Assembly: GCA_029564465.1 (NCBI GenBank)
Contig: JAKQPY010000086.1
Coordinates: 1 to 7,081 of the forward strand
Direction: 5' to 3'
Source: JAGOEF01 sp029564465
Lineage (GTDB): Bacteria > Bacteroidota > Bacteroidia > Bacteroidales > ML635J-15
DNA length: 7,081 nucleotides
Each line of letters opens with the position of its first letter. The stretch's first letter is position 1. Shown piece by piece: positions 5,199 to 7,081 of this stretch. A model generated the notes under the pieces. It ran no database searches and was not told the origin of the DNA. It worked only from the letters and a program-made list of their open reading frames with translations. Made by a program: the position numbers and the translations under genes.

Positions 5199-5216
5199 TC
5201 CGATAAAACCATCACT

Positions 5217-6272
5217 ATGAATTCGGGCAATTATCCGGGTCAGAAAGCAGGACTTCCTCCCGGCACAGCTATGTATATCGGCAACCAGTCTTTTACCGAA
5301 ACCGGCATCAGGCATATCAGTTATAATCATGAAACAATTACCGATTGCAGTCGCGATACACTGAGTATGGCCGATATCGGCAGCGATTCCAATCATCTTG
5401 TATTTATTTCGGGATTGCACAATACCCAACGAATCGAAGAAATCGGGAATAATTTTGGTATCTCAGGTCTTGTTATCGAAGATGTGCTTAATACCTACCA
5501 TATGCCCAAGCTTGAGGACCACGACAACTACCTTTTTGTGATAATAAAAGATCTTGTATTCGACCCGAAAAAGAACAAACCTGTGCTTATCCAATACAGT
5601 TTTGTGTTTTTCGAAAGATTGTTGCTATGCTTTTCGGAGCAGCCCGCTTCGGTTTTCGATCCGGTTATCAGCCGCTTAAATCAGTCCTCAGCAAAGCTTC
5701 GCAGTCGGGGTTCCGATTATCTGTTTTACGAATTGCTCGATGTAATTATCGACCGTTACATTGTTGCAGCCGAAAACCTGCACAAGCTTACTTCTGATCT
5801 CGAAGACAAAGTGTATCAGCATCCCGGTAACGATTTTTTGCAAAAGCTGCAGATAAACCGAAAAAGCATAAACTTTTGCACCCGTAGTGTTTCTCCGGTC
5901 GGAGATATGTTGTTTAAAATCAGGAAAACAGGGCAGAACCTGATTCCGGAATCCGGATTTCGCTACATCGACGATTTGCTCGATCATGTGCGCCATTCCA
6001 TGCAGTTGTTTGAGTCGCTCCGCGATATGAACGCCGGTCTGCGCGAAGCCTATGCCACCGTAGTCAATCTGAAAATGAACCGAATTATGAAGGTTTTGAC
6101 GCTTGTTTCAACCATTTTTATTCCACTGTCGTTTTTTGCAGGGGTGTATGGAATGAATTTCGACCATATCCCCGAACTGCATGTCCCTTACGGGTATCTG
6201 TACTTTTGGATTGCCATGCTGTTGATTGTTGCCCTGCTGTTGTTTATGTTCCGGCGCAAAAAATGGCTGTAA
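5217..6272 (+). CDS. corA: CorA-family magnesium/cobalt transporter
   Basis: CorA is a homopentameric inner-membrane channel for Mg2+ (also Co2+), gated by cytoplasmic metal binding. From ATG 5217 the protein has 351 residues. The large N-terminal cytoplasmic domain includes LPPGT (13-17), LVIEDVLNTYHMPKLEDHDN (85-104) and the FFERLLLCFSE strand block (131-141). A long charged helix (about 165-290) leads to TM1 (about 292-312), ending in the diagnostic YGMNF (311-315), then a short periplasmic loop and TM2 (about 326-345), with the basic tail RRKKW inside. The frame is open from a TTG at 5196 (seven more residues), but a promoter-like TACATTTG covers that codon. It is divergent from the nitroreductase and converges with the M20 gene at 11 bases. 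No adjacent regulator or Mg2+ riboswitch is seen; the leader is too short for one. Confidence 0.95.
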   Translation: MNSGNYPGQKAGLPPGTAMYIGNQSFTETGIRHISYNHETITDCSRDTLSMADIGSDSNHLVFISGLHNTQRIEEIGNNFGISGLVIEDVLNTYHMPKLEDHDNYLFVIIKDLVFDPKKNKPVLIQYSFVFFERLLLCFSEQPASVFDPVISRLNQSSAKLRSRGSDYLFYELLDVIIDRYIVAAENLHKLTSDLEDKVYQHPGNDFLQKLQINRKSINFCTRSVSPVGDMLFKIRKTGQNLIPESGFRYIDDLLDHVRHSMQLFESLRDMNAGLREAYATVVNLKMNRIMKVLTLVSTIFIPLSFFAGVYGMNFDHIPELHVPYGYLYFWIAMLLIVALLLFMFRRKKWL

Positions 6273-6283
6273 ACTGGCCATAA

Positions 6284-7081
6284 TTAATTGCTACCGTTGG
6301 CTGTTGCAATTAGCGACAGCCACATTCCCATGCCATATCCGATTATCCTGTCACAAAATTCATATTCCGCACTATGCAACGCCGGACAATCCCTCCCTGC
6401 GCCCAAACCAAACATTGCCGATGGCGCCAGACTTCCATAATGCCCGAAATCTTCCGACCAGCGAAAAGCCTTGTTCAGCTTTATCACATGCAGTTGTTGC
6501 TTGCCAGCAGCCGATTCAACAAGACCAAGACATTCGCCATGGTTTACTGTTGCCGGAAAAATGTCTTCCTTTACAATGCTTATTTTCAAAGCATGCCGTT
6601 CGGCTGTTGATGTAGCTATTGCGACAATTTTGCGGTTCAGTTCGTTGAGTTTTTCGTCGCTGGCAGCCCGCAGTGTCATAAGCAACTCAGCCTCACCTGC
6701 CGCCGAACCAAAGGCATATTCACCGGCACGCAGGCAGGTAATGGTAATCATCGAATCTTCATCACTTATCTGCCGGGCGAGTGCATCAACAGCGCTTACA
6801 ATTTCGGCAAGGGCAGGAGCGGGGTTAAGCCCTTTCTCGGGCTCCGCCGCATGAGAGGCAATGCCTTGAAGCGAGACTTTAAGCCCATGCGATGCCATGG
6901 CAAATGTTCCTTCCTTTATCACAATGCTGCCTGCCTGAAAACCGGGCAGGTTGTGCATCCCGACAATCAAATCGGGTTTCAGGGCTACAAAACGCGGGTC
7001 ATCGACCAATGCACGGGCACCCTGACCATTTTCTTCCGACGATTGAAACAACAGAATTACATTGCCCGAATCAGGCCGCTG
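6284..7081 (-). CDS. M20-family metallopeptidase/amidohydrolase, 5' end missing
   Basis: The frame is open to the right edge, so the true start lies outside; 265 residues and the stop are present. The M20D-like group includes zinc-dependent carboxypeptidases and N-acyl or indole-acetyl amino-acid hydrolases acting on small peptides or amides. Visible blocks are VILLFQSSEENGQGARAL with the Glu-Glu pair (catalytic base and metal ligand), VGMHNLPG with a metal-site histidine, GIASHAAEPEKG opening the dimerisation (lid) domain, SEDFGHY in the returning catalytic domain, and CPALHSAEYEFCD with the last conserved histidine. No signal peptide can be judged. Substrate is unknown. It converges with corA with 11 bases between stops, and no classical terminator separates them. 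A TTG at 7049-7051 is in frame, but the conserved strand VILL lies upstream of it, so it is not the start. Confidence 0.93.
   Translation of the reverse strand, partial: QRPDSGNVILLFQSSEENGQGARALVDDPRFVALKPDLIVGMHNLPGFQAGSIVIKEGTFAMASHGLKVSLQGIASHAAEPEKGLNPAPALAEIVSAVDALARQISDEDSMITITCLRAGEYAFGSAAGEAELLMTLRAASDEKLNELNRKIVAIATSTAERHALKISIVKEDIFPATVNHGECLGLVESAAGKQQLHVIKLNKAFRWSEDFGHYGSLAPSAMFGLGAGRDCPALHSAEYEFCDRIIGYGMGMWLSLIATANGSN
6298..6322 (+). repeat. Stable hairpin just past corA, inside the M20 gene 3' end
   Basis: TGGCTGTTGC (6298-6307) pairs with GCGACAGCCA (6313-6322) around a 5-base loop AATTA. The stem is 10 bp with one U-G wobble as plus-strand RNA; as minus-strand RNA that pair becomes an A-C mismatch. 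It begins 26 bases past the corA stop, so it would cap the corA transcript, though no T run follows. It also encodes the last residues of the M20 protein, so the pairing may be coincidental. Confidence 0.5.

Noticed and set aside
6226..6854. Plus-strand ORFs downstream of corA
   Set aside because: They are antisense to the M20-family gene, whose metal-site and lid motifs are clear; the translations have no recognisable domain.
7049..7051. TTG as the start of the M20-family gene
   Set aside because: The frame continues to the window edge, and residues upstream of it (NVIL) belong to the conserved strand before the Glu-Glu motif.

Overview
The window looks like a chromosomal segment of a member of the Bacteroidota. 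Three things point there. Several genes have a TAnnTTTG-type -7 promoter box a short way upstream and no clear Shine-Dalgarno sequence. The leaders are short and AT-rich. The proteins (an exported MsrA with a FAQQ signal-peptide end, a Spo0M-like arrestin-fold protein, a RarA ending in a basic RWKNRYGYR tail) resemble Bacteroidota family members. Genus cannot be read from the sequence.

Layout. Positions 1-643 hold no convincing gene. They contain a 71-base imperfect hairpin at the left edge, then a repeat-rich block whose main feature is a 277-bp direct repeat (131-407 and 447-723, 11 mismatches by my count). The right copy runs into the 3' end of rarA, so the left copy carries a detached duplicate of the last 25 codons and stop of rarA. 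Next come rarA (minus, 644-1924), lgt (plus, 1980-2849, divergent from rarA), an exported msrA (plus, 2966-3559) and a 59-residue winged-helix-like protein (plus, 3591-3770) followed by a good terminator. A spo0M-like gene (plus, 3987-4457) converges through a shared bidirectional terminator on a nitroreductase-family gene (minus, 4526-5098). corA (plus, about 5217-6272) is divergent from the nitroreductase and converges with an M20-family peptidase/amidohydrolase (minus, 6284 to beyond the right edge, start missing).

How the genes fit together. These are mostly single-gene or two-gene transcription units of housekeeping type: replication-fork maintenance (RarA), lipoprotein lipidation (Lgt), envelope methionine-sulfoxide repair (MsrA), magnesium transport (CorA), flavin-dependent reduction and peptide/amide hydrolysis. 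Lgt and the exported MsrA both act at the envelope, but a shared pathway is not implied. I do not see a defence system, prophage, transposase, CRISPR array or biosynthetic cluster. The least explained part is the repeat block at 1-723: its rarA-tail duplication has mostly silent differences, and its structured repeat half is much better conserved than its coding half.
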